A stretch of DNA of 64,000 nt. It comes from Rugalucina vietnamica. Its lineage: Eukaryota; Mollusca; Bivalvia; Lucinida; Lucinidae. The notes beneath the pieces are model-generated. The model saw nothing but the letters and a program-made list of their open reading frames with translations, was not told the origin of the DNA and did no database searches. The stretch lies in assembly GCA_964017185.1 (NCBI GenBank), contig OZ024877.1, positions 444,501 through 508,500 of the forward strand, in the 5' to 3' direction. Shown here piece after piece: positions 63,935-64,000 of the stretch (position 1 is the stretch's first letter; the number at the start of each line of letters is the position of its first letter). A program made the translations under genes and the position numbers.

Positions 63935-64000
63935 AGTTAGTTGCTCGGTCATCGTGGTGAATCTCTAACTAGTCAATAAATCATCAAAGACAAATATATA
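63935..64000 (-). mobile_element. PLE fragment at window edge
   Basis: Antisense piece AGTTAGTTGCTCGGTCATCG, TGGTGAATCTCTAACTAGTC begins immediately after the sense terminus at 63934 and leaves the window. The PLE continues beyond. Confidence 0.65.

Overview
The window is repeat-dense animal nuclear DNA. Spliced, AT-rich genes, molluscan-type tyrosinase, tRNA-derived SINEs, repeats ending in a hairpin plus GTGAGCTAAAA, and TTAA-flanked miniature elements like those common in clams and mussels all point to a bivalve mollusc. The species cannot be named from this sequence.

Three loci look like host genes. A class A (rhodopsin-like) GPCR with one intact coding exon lies at 18015-19133 (+). A tandem paralogue at 28900-29924 (+) is broken by a deletion in TM5 of about 28 nt and a stop. 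A secreted molluscan tyrosinase is encoded by five recognisable exons between 42375 and 47134 (+), with all six copper histidines, a Pro-rich 24-nt repeat and a Cys-rich tail. Its first exon and initiator lie further upstream and were not found.

Most of the rest is mobile DNA. The dominant family is a Penelope-like retroelement (PLE) whose reverse transcriptase shows motifs A (DFSTLYTTL), B (GIPMGTNCAP) and C (YLDD). About 25 pieces are present on both strands, most of them 5'-truncated copies ending in ...CTTGTACCTTTT. The largest are 10371-16490 (-), 34484-37020 (-) and 61328-63934 (+). They are nested with a 5'-truncated CR1-type LINE, two TTAA-flanked elements (15416-16322, 59235-59960) plus a possible third (5637-6572), two TA-flanked elements (7356-8386, 56067-56976), SINEs and several foldback (hairpin) families.

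The most interesting system is a set of short repeats carrying type I hammerhead self-cleaving ribozymes. Complete cores are seen at 32405-32448, 33718-33761, 35556-35601 and 35920-35965 (+) and 41565-41610 (-), with degenerate or split ones elsewhere. The 35493-36018 copy has two ribozymes in tandem whose predicted cleavage sites are 364 nt apart, so it would release a 364-nt RNA monomer that could circularise. Two ribozyme subfamilies have different stem II and stem III sequences with pairing kept. The body of the repeat is also the 5' leader of the PLE (15301-15411 plus 16327-16490), which ties the ribozyme repeats to the PLE as its terminal repeat or as a derived non-autonomous retrozyme. 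Two ribozyme repeats have inserted into PLE copies, and one PLE copy has inserted into a ribozyme.
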